Assembly (NCBI GenBank): GCA_002633005.1
Contig: NMRA01000887.1
Coordinates: 1 to 64,000, forward strand
Length of the DNA: 64,000 nucleotides
Source: Phoronis australis
Lineage: Eukaryota > Phoronida > Phoronidae
Direction of reading: 5' to 3'
This document shows, one piece after another, positions 26,301 through 38,930 of the stretch (the first letter of the stretch is position 1; each line of letters starts with the position of its first letter). The position numbers were made by a program, and so were the translations under genes. The notes under the pieces are model-generated. The model was not told the DNA's origin. It ran no database searches and saw only the letters and a list, made by a program, of their open reading frames with translations.

Positions 26301-27019
26301 AACTCAAGCGGATTACCTTCTTGGCCATTATTATCTTGATGTCGTTATATACACAATTTGTTATTAGCTATTTTTCATAAAAGACGCATTTGACGCAAAA
26401 AGCAAATTGATTTCCGTTAAACCATGTGTTTCAATTATTACTATCTTTGTCTACAACTGCGCCCAGAATCTAGTCCACGCACTCAGAATCGACTCGGACT
26501 GAGACTTGAAATATAACCAATCATGTCCCATTGTTCGAGTAAAAATTACACCCCTTTTTGGCCGGTTTTGATTTCGATTTTGATTCGACTAAAAATGTGT
26601 TTACTCAAAGTGTGCCATGCAACTGGAAAATTGCCGAGGGGAGTTTCGAATACAAAGACTAGACCCCATTTTATCAAACGTCGAAAGTCCGTCTTTAGCT
26701 GAGACGATCTTAAATTCGATTTTAATTTACAAGCAGTTCATCAGAGTGGCTTGTAAAAGCTGTCTTTAAGTCGGCATATGCAAAATAATCAGCTAAACGT
26801 CAGTTGTAACGTTTAGCAGCATCGCATTAGCAACAAAGTCCCTGTGACTTTTCACGACCAGGCGTGCGACCAAAGATGAAAGGGATCCCTGGTGATTTCT
26901 AAGTTATCCTCGTCCGAATCACAATTATGTGATACCTTACAGATTGCACTTTCCTAACAAGTCACTTTTAACTGAAAAGCACCATTAACAAAAAAGAAAC
27001 CAGTCCTATGTCTTATTAG
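23319..27019. other. No gene recognised
   Basis: An open plus frame of about 115 codons from a CAG at 25747 to 26090 is at chance level and matches no family I know. Confidence 0.45.
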
Positions 27020-27262
27020 GCAGTGGGCCGTAGCTCCAGTCTTTTCACCCTGTGACCATGTCAGGGTGCAACATTGTTTTCCCTGTGTGGCTTGATATAT
27101 CTTTAAGCGTTTGATACTTGAAATGTCCCCGCTTTTTAAGTTGCACATATTTTTTATATGACAGCGGGCTTTTATACCGAGTGCCCTCACGTGACATTTT
27201 AGCAAGAGGTGACGCTGCATGCTGCCTCTTTAGCCACATGCTCAGAAATTCAGAAAGAGCAC
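27020..27262 (+). repeat. Dispersed repeat D, copy 1
   Basis: Shares with 48057-48312, in order, GGCCGTA-CTCCAGTC, CCTGTGA, TTTTCC-TG, GATNNATCTTTAA-C-TTTGATA, TTTTATA, AAGAGGTGAC and TTTAGCCA. Diverged, non-coding. Confidence 0.65.
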
Positions 27263-30200
27263 AAGCTCATATTCATAACATTAACATGCTAACTAAAATT
27301 GAAACTTGTTCTCAGGGAAATATTGAGCTTTCTTGTTCTGTTGATGTCTATCACAAACACTGCAAGCACAAACGAGCATTTCTAAAATTTAGGTTTAAGT
27401 GTGTTACTTGCTAGAGTTTTCACAACAATGATTTTTGTTGTTTGTTAGTCGTTGCAAAATTGTTACGTTTGCCAATAAATATATATTTTGACTTTGTCAA
27501 TGTTTGTATTTTTTAAACAAAAGCATCTGCTCCTGAGAAGCATTTGATATAGTACGAAATATTCAACAATGACGGTCGTTCTAGGTTTGTAGGTAAAAGT
27601 CGCAGTGGCGGACTTTGTAGTCTCATATAGGCTAGATCTCTTGCTAATCCATCGTCTTATCTATATTTACAAGCCAAAATGTGTCGAAGATGAAACAAGA
27701 TACAACTGACTGTCATCCGTGACTAATAACAGAGACCGTGAAGAGGGAGACAAATCTCTCGGCGAAATGACGGGACAGCCAGTGGCGCAGCGTTCAGAGC
27801 GGGCGTGTGAGCGACAGCGCTGCAAATATGGTGGACACTTACAGTGTATGACAATGACACTGAGACAAGACGTACTACCGCACTTCCCCTGAGCACACGC
27901 CCTCAAGGCATCGCTACGGTTCATGAAACAATAATGACTTTGGCTAATGTGATTAGTCTCCCTACCTTTCATCTTTGCTAAAAATACTAACCCAGCCAAG
28001 GAGGCACAGCGGGGCCATGGGCCATGCACAGTAAGACTGATTTATGTTTTGCAATTTTAGGGTTGCAGTAAAAAGTGCTCATTCGTATACACTGTGTAAC
28101 ACTTGATGTAAATCGAATTGTGAAAAAGTTCCCCATAAAGTTCATGGATATGTAAATCTTAGACCGAGGTGGAAATACACTGAGATCGCAAACATTTTTA
28201 AGTCTGCTCTACACGCCACCGGTCGGGGCAGAAATCTTCTCAGGTTGATATTGGCGTTTACGTTCTTTACAAAAATGAATGAAAGTTCTGGAATTGAAAC
28301 GGTGAGTTTTATAACCATATTATTTGTGTAACTTGAACCACAGTTTTTGAGAGGTAAGTGCTTCCCAATTACACTTTGAAAATGTTTCAAACGTTTATTA
28401 AACTAACTATCAGCATTTTCACTTTGGTGATAGATTTCTGTGTACAACTTTAACACCAATATTAAATTGCTTTGGAATGGTACTTCCAAATTTCACCACC
28501 AGAATGCAGAAAGTTGTCTTCAATTTAAAATTATATTTTAATGTGAAAAAAATAAAAATGTTTTCGCTTTTATAACTTTTTTCAGCCAATGGAAATATCA
28601 CTGACAGCATCACGCCTTACGAACATCTACTTTCATTGTTTTTTTCAATACGTTCTACTCCGTGGAAAATTTGCAAATTTCGCCATATCGCTTACAAGTC
28701 AAACTTTATGGAAATTGGCAAGTTTAAACATGATGACTTTTTTATTTTCATAAAATACAATAGTTTGGGGTAAAAAACAACATAACGAAATTGCCTTTTA
28801 CCGGAATCCGCGACTTTGCAACTAATGAATTATGCAGTGTAGACTGCGTTTCGTAAGCGCAAGCGAAGAGTTGATAGTAGTGAGGACTACCTTAGCCTGA
28901 CACAATTCTCGTATGATTCATTGATGCGGACGATTATAGCCTAAATCAATCACTGAGGATTCACGATTGTCCTCATTACAGCTGGCATCGTTCCTAAGTT
29001 GTCATAAATTGTTGCTATGTCAGAAAGTAATGGAATGGTGGTGAAGTTTAAGGGGATTTTAAAATGTTTGACAGAAATTGGCATGGCCTGTAGTAATGAA
29101 TTGTGTAAAAAGTACTTGTATAAGTATTGGGACATAAATCAAATTATGCGCAGCACGAGTACCTGGCTGCGAATTATACCTAACACTAAAGTACATGTAT
29201 ACAGAATTTATGTCAAACATAATTCCCATTTGTGTCGCGCTTGACTAACGATGGATCGAAGTTTCAGTATAGGTCAGTGAATATCATTCTGAGGATAGTT
29301 ACTCCCGTCTTTCCTTACCGCTGTTCCCTATGAGTGAAAACTACATCTGTGATCTGTCCGTAACACTAAATCATCAATTGTGGTTATAATAACTTCTCAA
29401 AATAGCATCATAAGTGCAAAGTTGGCTGAAATTATTGTGTATGCATATGAGCTTCCGACGACAGGTTGAGTGTGGAATCTTTCTCTTAGTGTCCCTGTGC
29501 TGTATTAGATCCGAATTTCCATGACAACGACTTATCTTGTCAGTTGATGTCTTTCTATTTTCAGTACTGCAAAATACTAAATTTTCCTAATGTGATAGCA
29601 AGAAATTAAAGTGCAACAAATCACGATTGTTCGGATGTAAAAAACGCTGGATTCTTTCAAATGAAATAGGACACCGGAATTATGTAACAGGAAGTAGCCT
29701 TCGAAAGCCTGAACAACGCCAACAACACTGGAGTCTAAAAAATTAAAACAATTTGTTCATTTCAAAATAAAATAACAACAAAACCAAAACTCGTGTCTTC
29801 CGGAATTCAACCCATTCGGTATTTCTTTCCTTTTCTTTTTTTTTTCTTTTGGACACGAAACTGTAACTATTCAAGAGAAAGAAGTGCTGCATTTCTCCGG
29901 TTAATCCAACTGCTCTCCTGCATTGGAGATATATTTTGCTACTATATTAGAGCTACGACTCGGTCAACAGTTTTGCAGTTATCTTTTTGCCAATTCAGAA
30001 CATGGGACTTACTATTTTAATCAGACTGAAATAAGCGCGTCGTTATTACAGACGTCTGCTTCGTCAACCGCATCAAACGCCATAAGAAAGGCAATACATG
30101 AGAAAAGAGTTCGGAATTGGGTATTTATTCGATTAATGAGAACTAACAACTGTGTGAATGAGAATAGTGGGTGTTGAATAATGTCCACTCTGAACCGACT

Positions 30201-31244
30201 CCAGTTTATAGGTTTTCACTGGTAACTACAGTTCCATGTAGTAGTTACGAAACTAGAAAAACTTCTCGAACTAGATCATCCAGGGAATTACTGGCTGGTT
30301 CTCCTCCTGAATGCTAAATAATGTAACAAAAATGTTTAGCAAGGGACACGCGAGTCGATTCTTAGACACATAAAATTTCTGTAAATAGCTATTTTCAGAT
30401 AAACTGGAGAAGGTAATTATACCCTAGAACACACCTAATTAATGCCTAAATTGTGCAAATCACCTTGTTACGTGAGCTGATTGCAATACCCAAAGTCAGG
30501 TGGTGAAAAAAGTAGTCAGTATCTGAGGAGATCAAAATGTTCAACAGAGGGACGAGAATAATCGCCAAAAGTGTCAAATAGTGGAAACATACGAGTTTTT
30601 TTTTTTTGAAGCTATCGCGGAAAGAATCCTAGGTTGACACCCTCACCGGTCGAGATTACGCAACTGGACTGGTATGCGTACCTTGAAATCTGCCGGCATT
30701 GACCAAAGACATTATACTGTTGTAGTTAATTGTATCGCCTCAGGCTGCTGTCATCGTTTTCTACATAATCAGACCAGTCATGAACCTACTTCGGTCGACA
30801 ATAGTAGTTTTAAATTTTCGAAAGTTTTATAATTAGGATTTTTGAATAGTTCGTGAAAAGTACACTTGATTAGATTTTTGAATTTTGAAAATCGGACAGG
30901 AAATGAACGTGACTTTTACAACCTAAAACCGTGTCATCGTACCATGCTTGGCATGGCTAGTGCACGTAGCGATCCGCATGCGCAGACCCTTGTGCACTGT
31001 CATGTGTGAATAGCGTTGTTAAACTGCCACGAGAAACTTGGCAACAGTAGTCCCTAGTGGGTAATGGTGGAATATAAGATGCTCGTGTTTTGAGAACTAG
31101 TTTTATATGTGCTAACTGCGAAGCGAGACCGAAGCTAGTTTACAGTGAAAAAACACGCGAGGGTGAGATAAAAGGTCGTATATGATTATGACAAACTAAA
31201 CTACTACAGATATGGATAAATACAAAAGTTATATACCGTCAGAG
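27263..31244. other. No gene recognised
   Basis: The GC-richer 27720-28020 stretch shares a short block (CTACGGTTCATGAAACAA) with 61407-61424 and may be repeat. The rest is AT-rich. Confidence 0.45.
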
Positions 31245-32037
31245 GTCCTAAAGTCGTGAGTGTCCTAAAGTCGTGAACGATCTTATTTCCTCTTCTGCGC
31301 GGTCCCGCGACATCTGGCGTTGAAGTTTCCAGCGTTCGTCTGCTTGAGAACTTCAAACGAACACCCGGATGTGTTGGTATTCACAATATGATAACAAACA
31401 GTGAGTGAGTGGCTTCTTTTTAAAAAATGTATCATAAAAACAGCATATTTCACTAATCCACTTTTTGTGCATTTTTGGGATATATTTTCGAAAATATTCA
31501 TCGTTCAGATTTACTCAAACACGAGCTCCAGGGGTAGTTTGAACAATGTATCAAAATGTCCCAGGGTCGATAAAGTTTTGTAAGGCCAAAGCAATAACAT
31601 GCAGAAAGATAATTGATGCTGGGTCCTTAGCGTTTTACGTGAACAAACTCATTGAAAACGTCTGTGCACATCAAAGTTCGGTGCAAAACATATAACAATT
31701 TATTTCAATTGCAACTGATTTAATAAACAATGCAATGCATTTTTATGTCATCTAGAGTAACTGTACGCACTGTAGTTGACTTGTGTGGTCTTACCTCGTG
31801 TATTTCCGTCTAACCGAAACGGTCACGACTTTAGGGCCTCATTCAAAATGGCCGGCGATATCAGCGACCGTTTCAAAACTCTGCTTACGGAGACAAACAA
31901 GGATTAAGATTATCAAAAGACATATAGTTGTGAAGGTTAATATATGTCCATGACATCACATGAGTAGTTGCTAACGAGTATTGGGTAGTATGACAATCAG
32001 CACTTATTATGCTTATATTCACGACTTTAGGTCACCC
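31245..32037. mobile_element. Possible small TIR element(s) marked by CCTAAAGTCGTGA
   Basis: GTCCTAAAGTCGTGA occurs twice in direct orientation (31245-31259, 31262-31276). Its inverse occurs at 31823-31838 (TCACGACTTTAGGGCC) and 32019-32037 (TTCACGACTTTAGG). The layout suggests one or two small elements sharing these ends. Confidence 0.4.
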
Positions 32038-32589
32038 GGTGTGTCTAATATGATGAGCTGTAAAGGTGGGTGACAGTCTGCAACAGATGCAACAGAAGGA
32101 CGCATACGCCCACCCAAGGGAGACCGAGCGAGGCTGACAAAAGTATTTTGAGTAAAGGGGGCCAAAACGGTGACGAAAATAAGAAAAAATACTAACATGG
32201 AGAGGAATAACTGGTCGGCACGACAATGAAAAAATTATATAGCGACACAACAAGGTGTCGAAACCATAGCAACTGAAAACTAAGAGGAATTATATAGATA
32301 ACAACCAAGGAATATACATTAGGTAACATACATAACCGACAAAAAGTATACTGTATACACAGGTATACGTAAACAGAAACTGACAAGTATAGACAGAAAT
32401 ACATACAGATAAGTAATAGCAAACGGAGGTACTGTTAACTACAAACCTAGATAAACTTGTGGTAAAAATGCTAATTAGAGAATAACCAGCGATAGGGCAT
32501 GAGGTAGACCAACAACAATTGTAAAAGGGACTGGAAAGAGTACCCGGAAGGGAGGACCCAGAAAAGAATAGTGGAAAGGCTCGACAATG

Positions 32590-32815
32590 AAAATGGAGAG
32601 TGAGTGAGACAGGACACTAGAAATACAGGCGCCTAGGGTGAAAAATGGGGGTGACTGAAAAGGACGCTAGCAATACAGTTGCCCATAGAAAAACAAATGT
32701 GGGGTAGGGGCGGGAGACACTGCCGATACAGCAACTCCCCGGGATGAAGATGGGTAGTGAACGGGACACTGGCAATACAGTTGCCCCTTTGATGAACGAG
32801 GGTTGGTGAGTGAGA
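32590..32815 (+). repeat. Degenerate tandem repeat, unit about 50-60 bp
   Basis: Four units share GACACTGGCAATACAGTTGC followed by a G-rich segment. The open frame on the minus strand (GNCIASV repeated) is a by-product. Confidence 0.8.
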
Positions 32816-33634
32816 TAATTTTCTCCTGTGAATATTGGGCATCAAACTGGTTCTCGAAATTCGGACACGTTTTATCAGGCTATTGACTTGTACTTTACGT
32901 TCTTATCCCGTCATATTGGTGTAATCTACGAGTCCGTTCCAAAGATTGTCAAAATGAAGATAAAACGTAAGTCAAGAACTTTAGTCAAACTTAAGAACTC
33001 TTTCTTGATACGGACTTGTGACAAATTTAAGCTTCATCTCAAAATTGACTGAAATTTAAGATTTATCTTGCCTTAGTCAGTTTTCTTTGAACGGGCCTCC
33101 AGACAATAAAGTAAAGTTTAACCTTCAATACATAAAACTCTTCAAAAAAGTTCAAAAACCCTTAAATCCCTTCATAGTGCTATGCAAATAATGTCGATTC
33201 AACGACCTGAAACTTGTGCATGAAACCTTCATATTATCTTATTTGTATTATTTATTTCATTTACAACGGTTTTAATTACTCAGCTTTGTATGTCTTGATA
33301 AACCCCGGCCAGTATAAGGCTGCATGGTATTTATATCTCGGCCTTACAATGAGTGCTTGCTTAACTGGATACCACTCTCGAGCTTAGGGAAAACGGACCC
33401 TCGTAATTTCTATTAACAAGGTTCTTCACATTATACCGTGCATATATTTGTAAGTGACGAATATACGCTCTGATATTCGGTTGTATCGATACTCGACAAT
33501 TCCCGGGACATTTACCTTGCGAGGATGAACTCACAACTTTGTCGATGTGTGATTGTCCGCACAGTTTATTGTTGAAAATTTACTTTAGTTAATTTCTTTG
33601 TGTCCATTTCCTAAGAAATTGGGGAGGGTTTCAG

Positions 33635-33741
33635 GATACTTCGGTGAAAGCCCGTTATCCAGTGCCTTTCCGGACGTTCCTTCGAATTTTTGCAGGGTAC
33701 GTTGAGTCTTACTTTTTGCGTATCGGTTTTAAAGTTGACGG
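33635..33741 (+). CDS. Orphan exon-like stretch, function unknown
   Basis: Bounded by TTTCAG (33631-33634) and GG|GTAAGT (33742), 107 bp, phase 0 to 2. It reads DTSVKARYPVPFRTFLRIF then AGYVESYFLRIGFKVDG. The composition is protein-like and one frame is open throughout (open upstream as well to a TAA). No partner exon was recognised, so this is tentative. Confidence 0.3.
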
Positions 33742-36329
33742 GTAAGTTATTACACATATCTGTTTGGAATTTCACGTGTTGTTTTATAACGTAGAAAATA
33801 AAATTCTGAAACTAAATAAGGCGATCCAGATCCTCCCAAGGATACTATTGTTTCACAAAATGTAGAATATAAATAGGTAAATAAAACAACAAGAATGGAT
33901 CAACTGAAATTTTCGGATGTAATAACGTCCTTTGTCAACAGAAACAGAAATGTTTTGGCAAAAAGCTTACCGAGAGACATATATCCACGTTTGACACAAA
34001 TGCACGCAAAATACATTATATAGCATACACTACATCAACCACGTCAAAAGGATACAAAAATACAGATAAATGACTGCAGACATTTAGCACACCGGTACTT
34101 ACCGATTTTAAGCCCTCAGACAGCCACGCAGTAAGTTAATTGCGACCGATTTTAAGCTTTGTTGTAATTACGCGACTTATGCGTAAATATTTAAACATTG
34201 GTAGGCGTAAAATGTGCGTTAGTCGAAATGTATACAAGCTAATCAGTGGGAATCAATCAAGGACATGTCATTTTCTTCTATTGTCAGAGAATAATGCAAA
34301 TCAGGCGTGAGATAAACCACAGAATTAGCACTAAATATTCGCCGGTTGAGAAGTCAATATTTCCAATCAATTGGCGCGGTGAGACCGTATTACTTAATCA
34401 GATAAATGGGTATTGCAAAAGTTCATAATGGTGGATGTATTCATTATAAATGAAATGAAATGAGAAAAATACAAGTGTTAGTGTTTTCCGTGCAATATAC
34501 AATGGGAAAACACCTGGGATGCGTCAGCATTTCTTTCTGGCGATCCTCGCATTGGAGGCTCTTACTATAACATCGTTTTTTCTCTTGACTGATCACAGCT
34601 CTGTTCCTTTTTACGAGAATAGGTGTTCATGAGAAAAGAATTGGAAAGAAAGGCATCACCTGAGCTAAAGCCTTGTTCAGAGAACATTTGAATGATTTCA
34701 GTGAAACGCTGCACTCTTTGTGAGCGTCGGAGACTTGTTAACCCACTGAAGCGTATTTTAAAGACCTTATTTGAAGAGGCAATTCTACTTCAAACACTTG
34801 AAATATATACCATAATAAATAATATGAAATATGCTACAACGTTTCCTCTTTTCTGTCATAAAATTATAAGCTTTTTAACACAATCAGAAAACCATCAACT
34901 ATTCACTCGTCTATTTTCGTGACCCCAATTCCTTGCCAAACAACGATTCGTGAATGCTCGTCATGTATATGCTATCTTTGGAAACGCAGAGATACCACCT
35001 GAGAGTAAAACGGGTGTTAGTGTATTTGGTTGTTTTTGATTCACATTTTGATTCATGTTTTACGCAATTCTGTTGTATGCTGTCCAAATGTTTTTAGCCA
35101 TTTTGGTTATGAAGTGTACCTACATGTATTGCCGCGGCTACCGACAACGCGCTTTTTAAGTTCGCTTAGCAACAAACCGACATCGGCATTGCTGCCAATT
35201 AAAACTGTAAAACGACAAATAAAACGTTGATATTTCAGCAAACAAACACATTTTTTAACTCAAAACGGTACGATCCTTACCTGAATTGTAGTAACGCGCA
35301 CCCGTGTTCGCAGATTTTTACTACCCAGCCACCGCAGGGTCCAAGTCTCCGAGAGTTGTTACGAGTCACGAGTCAATTATTGCACTAACATGCTCACGTG
35401 AAAAGGTTTACTGTCAATATTCACCGTTGCCTAAGAATAAAAGCTCAAGTTTAATTAATTAAAAACGCAAACTGGTCAAAAGGTGGCGCTTAACAGGAAC
35501 GAGTGTTTTAAGCTGTAGTTTATTTTCTGAATATGTGCGATGGGAAACCTTTGTAGCTTCAGGAGCATGTCACAATAAGTTTTTTTTAATTTCTTGGTTT
35601 CACTAATTTCAACTTTTCAATGCAGGGAACTAAGTGTCCGTCTCACGCGGAACCGAATTTTCCGCCAGTGTGAAGCTGGAAATTGGGGCGATAAAATATT
35701 CCTTATATTTTTAATCGCATTAATAATTTAACTCTGATATTTGTCCATATATCAAGTATTCTCTCTGAAGATACTTCGCCAGCAGTTGCATTCGAAGAAA
35801 TTGGTAGCCGGGCATTTTTCAAACTAACTCGGCCAAAGTCGTGACCGGAGGCTCCGCTGGATATTTGAAAATCTATTTACAGATCCCAATTGTTTTCAGC
35901 GTTCAGTATTTATGTCTACAATTGATAAAAGTTCGCTCGTCACTACCTACAGCACTAAACTTGGATGATTTTGTCCAGCTAAGACAGTGTCGGTCTTAGT
36001 CTGATGTCATTTTCGCCTTCCGGGCCGCTGACTGAGGCATCATAGTTTTCCAAGTCAAATTTCTATTTTTCAATATTTTCGCCAATAGACTGAATAGAGA
36101 AAGCTATTATTCGTAAGTCTACAAGGGAACATTACAAGGGCCACGTATCATATGCTTACGGATGATCACCCACGACAGATCATAGTGGTGATGTCGAAAA
36201 AGGAAAGACTAAAGAGAATCACTGAGATTCTAAGCTTGACATGTGTAAATATATGTGCACGTACTTGCCCTGTATAGGGTTTTGTCAGGCTTCAGCGTAC
36301 ATTAGGTGTACTTGGCTTTTCTTTATTAC
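33742..36329. other. No gene recognised
   Basis: A minus-strand donor near 35280 (ATTCAG|GTAAGG) follows a short open stretch, but no partner exon was found. Confidence 0.45.
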
Positions 36330-37010
36330 TTAGATGAGCCGTAGTAGAAGTTTAAGCCGGCGTAAATTAGTATGTACGCTTGACATTTCTGCACCACATA
36401 AAAGAGCAATTGGAGGTTGTGTCGTCATCGTAGTGGGGCCATTTTTGGATCTCTTTGTTCCAGAAAAAAGTTGTGAAATGGCCAGAATCCAATGATTATG
36501 GACAATCACTTCCACAAGGGAGTAGGACCCGTCAGCGCTTCTGGAGTTGGAAGTGTGACACTGCGATTGAAGATTCGTCTTCTTCTCACAGCTTCTTGTC
36601 ACAGTCTATATAGAACTGCATCTTTTCAATGAGCTTCATCGTTTTCTGAATTCCCTTTACATGGACGATGAGGACGCGTGGAAATGACGGTAGCTTGGTC
36701 TGGCTTGCATGTGGTTGTTGGTCAGGTCTGTTTGGCCTTTCAGACGACATGCTTGGAATGAAGAAGTGTTGGCAGCCAGTGCTTTACGTCTGACAAATTC
36801 ATTCATCATGTCAAAGATGTTCGGTAGTTGACTTTGTCTAGAAGCAAGAAAAAGATGTTTTGGTTCCCATTAAGATATAGTCTAAGACCATCGAAGCTGG
36901 AATTTAGAGTCGCCGCCACGGTGTCGTTTCCATCCTCTGGAGAGTGACAGAATTCATCGTTCGAATTATGCGCGGGGGATTTCCATTCTCTTGCCGTTTG
37001 AGGGTCGTTA
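36330..37010 (-). pseudogene. Coding-like tract with several frame changes
   Basis: A strong pyrimidine tract and TTCAG precede 37010. The minus strand then shows overlapping protein-like frames in turn: SECNDPQTAREWKSPAHN ... SSFDGLRLYLNGNQ; SRQSQLPNIFDMMNEFVRRK ... ASSSSM; SFPRVLIVHVKGIQKTMKLI ... DCDKKL; and EKKTNLQSQCHTSNSRSADG ... to 36330. Each is under 100 codons. It could be an old pseudogene, a 3' exon with errors, or chance. Family not recognised. Confidence 0.25.
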
Positions 37011-38490
37011 CATTCTGAATAGTAATGTTGGAAGAAAAGAAAGAAAATATTGTCGTCTCATTGATTTTAAGAAGCTAGAATATGTCATTTTAGTCTGAAA
37101 GAGGCGCCAATTTTATGTTGACAAATCACTGCAGTAGTTTTCGTGTTTCAAAATAAATTGGACGAAGGTCGAAACTCGTCGAAGTCTCGACGCGCTAGGC
37201 GTGAAATACATCCATTTATTTGCGCTTAGGATCCATTGCAATTATGGTTTTAACCACAAAAATCACGACGAAATGTTGACAAATTTCTGTACAGCACGTC
37301 CTTCAAAATCGCGACAACTTACCTTGCAACTCCGTTCACATATAAGCGATAAGCAGCCAGGGGCCATAACGTGAAATTAAAATATTCCACTAAAATGCTA
37401 TTTTATTACTAATGTGCCCAATAATTCAAGCAAGACGTTTAACAAAGTTCGGCAGGGTCTGACACAGTTCTGTCGAAGAAGTAAGGATGTTTTTGCAAAG
37501 AATTGACAAGTTGTTATTCGTTGAGACCATGCTCGGCACATACAACGATTCCACTGTGACAAGTCAGACTTTAGGTTGTGATCTCAAGCAATAACTGACC
37601 CGCAGTTCCCTTGAAGCTCTGACATTACCTCCAATTTGAGTGAGGAACAATTTGATATCAGTTTCCTTACCGTAAGCGGTCTAAGTCAAAAGTTGCTTTG
37701 TGCCAGAAGGCGGCTTTATAGACATTACAGCCCGTTCTAGCGGTAGATCGTCTGTATCCACCGCGGGCATTGGCGAATGGGGCACACTGCATGTGCAAGC
37801 TGCCAGAACGCGTGTACAGAGGTAGTGACACGTCCGATGACGAAAAGCAACGTGGGCTCGCTAAACGACACTACCCGCCAGGAATGTTAACGAAAACGCC
37901 CGAGAACGGAAGTGAATGTACTCGTTCCATGACAAGAATTTGCAATAATACTTGGCTTTCCTCAATTTCCAACTGATGGTTTATGTCCTTAATAATTGGT
38001 CATTATGTTGTGCGTCCTGTAGAATTGATGACGCAGAATGATGGCTGTGGACTACTTTCTAGTTTTAGATTACAAGAGTCACATTTCATGTCCGATTTTC
38101 AAAATTCAAGGACCCAACCACGTGTCCGTTTCACAAACTAATCCAAATATGATACTTGAAAATTTTCAAATTGAAAGAAAAAATACTATCGTCACAGCCA
38201 GTGTTTACAGCCGTGTTTATAATTGGTCTGATTACCAAAATTAATCTTAAAATCATCAGCTGAATCTGTATGGTTTCTTTGAATATAGCGGCGGATTTTA
38301 AGGTTAGTGAATCGGTCGACCAGTGAAGGTCTTGGAGTAACATTCTTTTCACGTGTTCGTGAAAACCAGTTGCACTACATGTAGCAATTAACAGTACAAG
38401 TCTTGTCCATTTTTGACACCTTTTCACAATAGTTTGTGCTTCCACATAAATTTTGTAGACTTTTTGCAAAAGCTTAAATATAATGAACTT
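37011..38490. other. No gene recognised
   Basis: Short frames only. Confidence 0.5.
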
Positions 38491-38801
38491 GGAAAATAAA
38501 AACAACGCTAGAGTGCACCGTGAAGAAGACGTTTCGATATTAATCAAATATCATCATCTGGTACAATCGTAGACAGGAAACGAAATAGCGTAAAGGAAAG
38601 TTCACTTCACATCACAATGCATGGCACAAGATCTGTCATCTAAAAGTCTACCACAGCTCCAACATATATGCTCCTACATGCTGGAGTTGTGGTAGAGTTT
38701 TTAGTTGTACTGACAGATCTTGTGCCATGCATTGCGATGTGAAGTGAACAATCGTCATTCTGTTACGATATTTTGTTTTCTGTCTACTACTGTACCTGAT
38801 A

Positions 38802-38853
<52 letters not shown>

Positions 38854-38930
38854 GGATGATGATGATGATATTTGATTAACATCGAAACGTCGTTTTCATG
38901 GTGCACTCTTGCGTCGGTTTTGTTTTCCAC
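38491..38930. mobile_element. Fold-back element with long inverted arms
   Basis: The left arm (38491-38662) matches the reverse complement of the right arm (38680-38930) with few differences: both hold GTGCAC, CGTTTCGAT, ATTTGATTAA, GTAGACAG, GTTCACTTCACATC, TGGCACAAGATCTGT and CTACCACA. The loop is about 17 nt. The right arm is longer only because of a GAT tract. No coding sequence. Confidence 0.85.
38799..38870 (+). repeat. (GAT)n microsatellite in the right arm of the fold-back element
   Basis: About 24 GAT/ATG units with one GAG interruption. The matching spot in the left arm (about 38550) has only two to three ATC units, so the expansion occurred after the arms formed. Confidence 0.95.
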
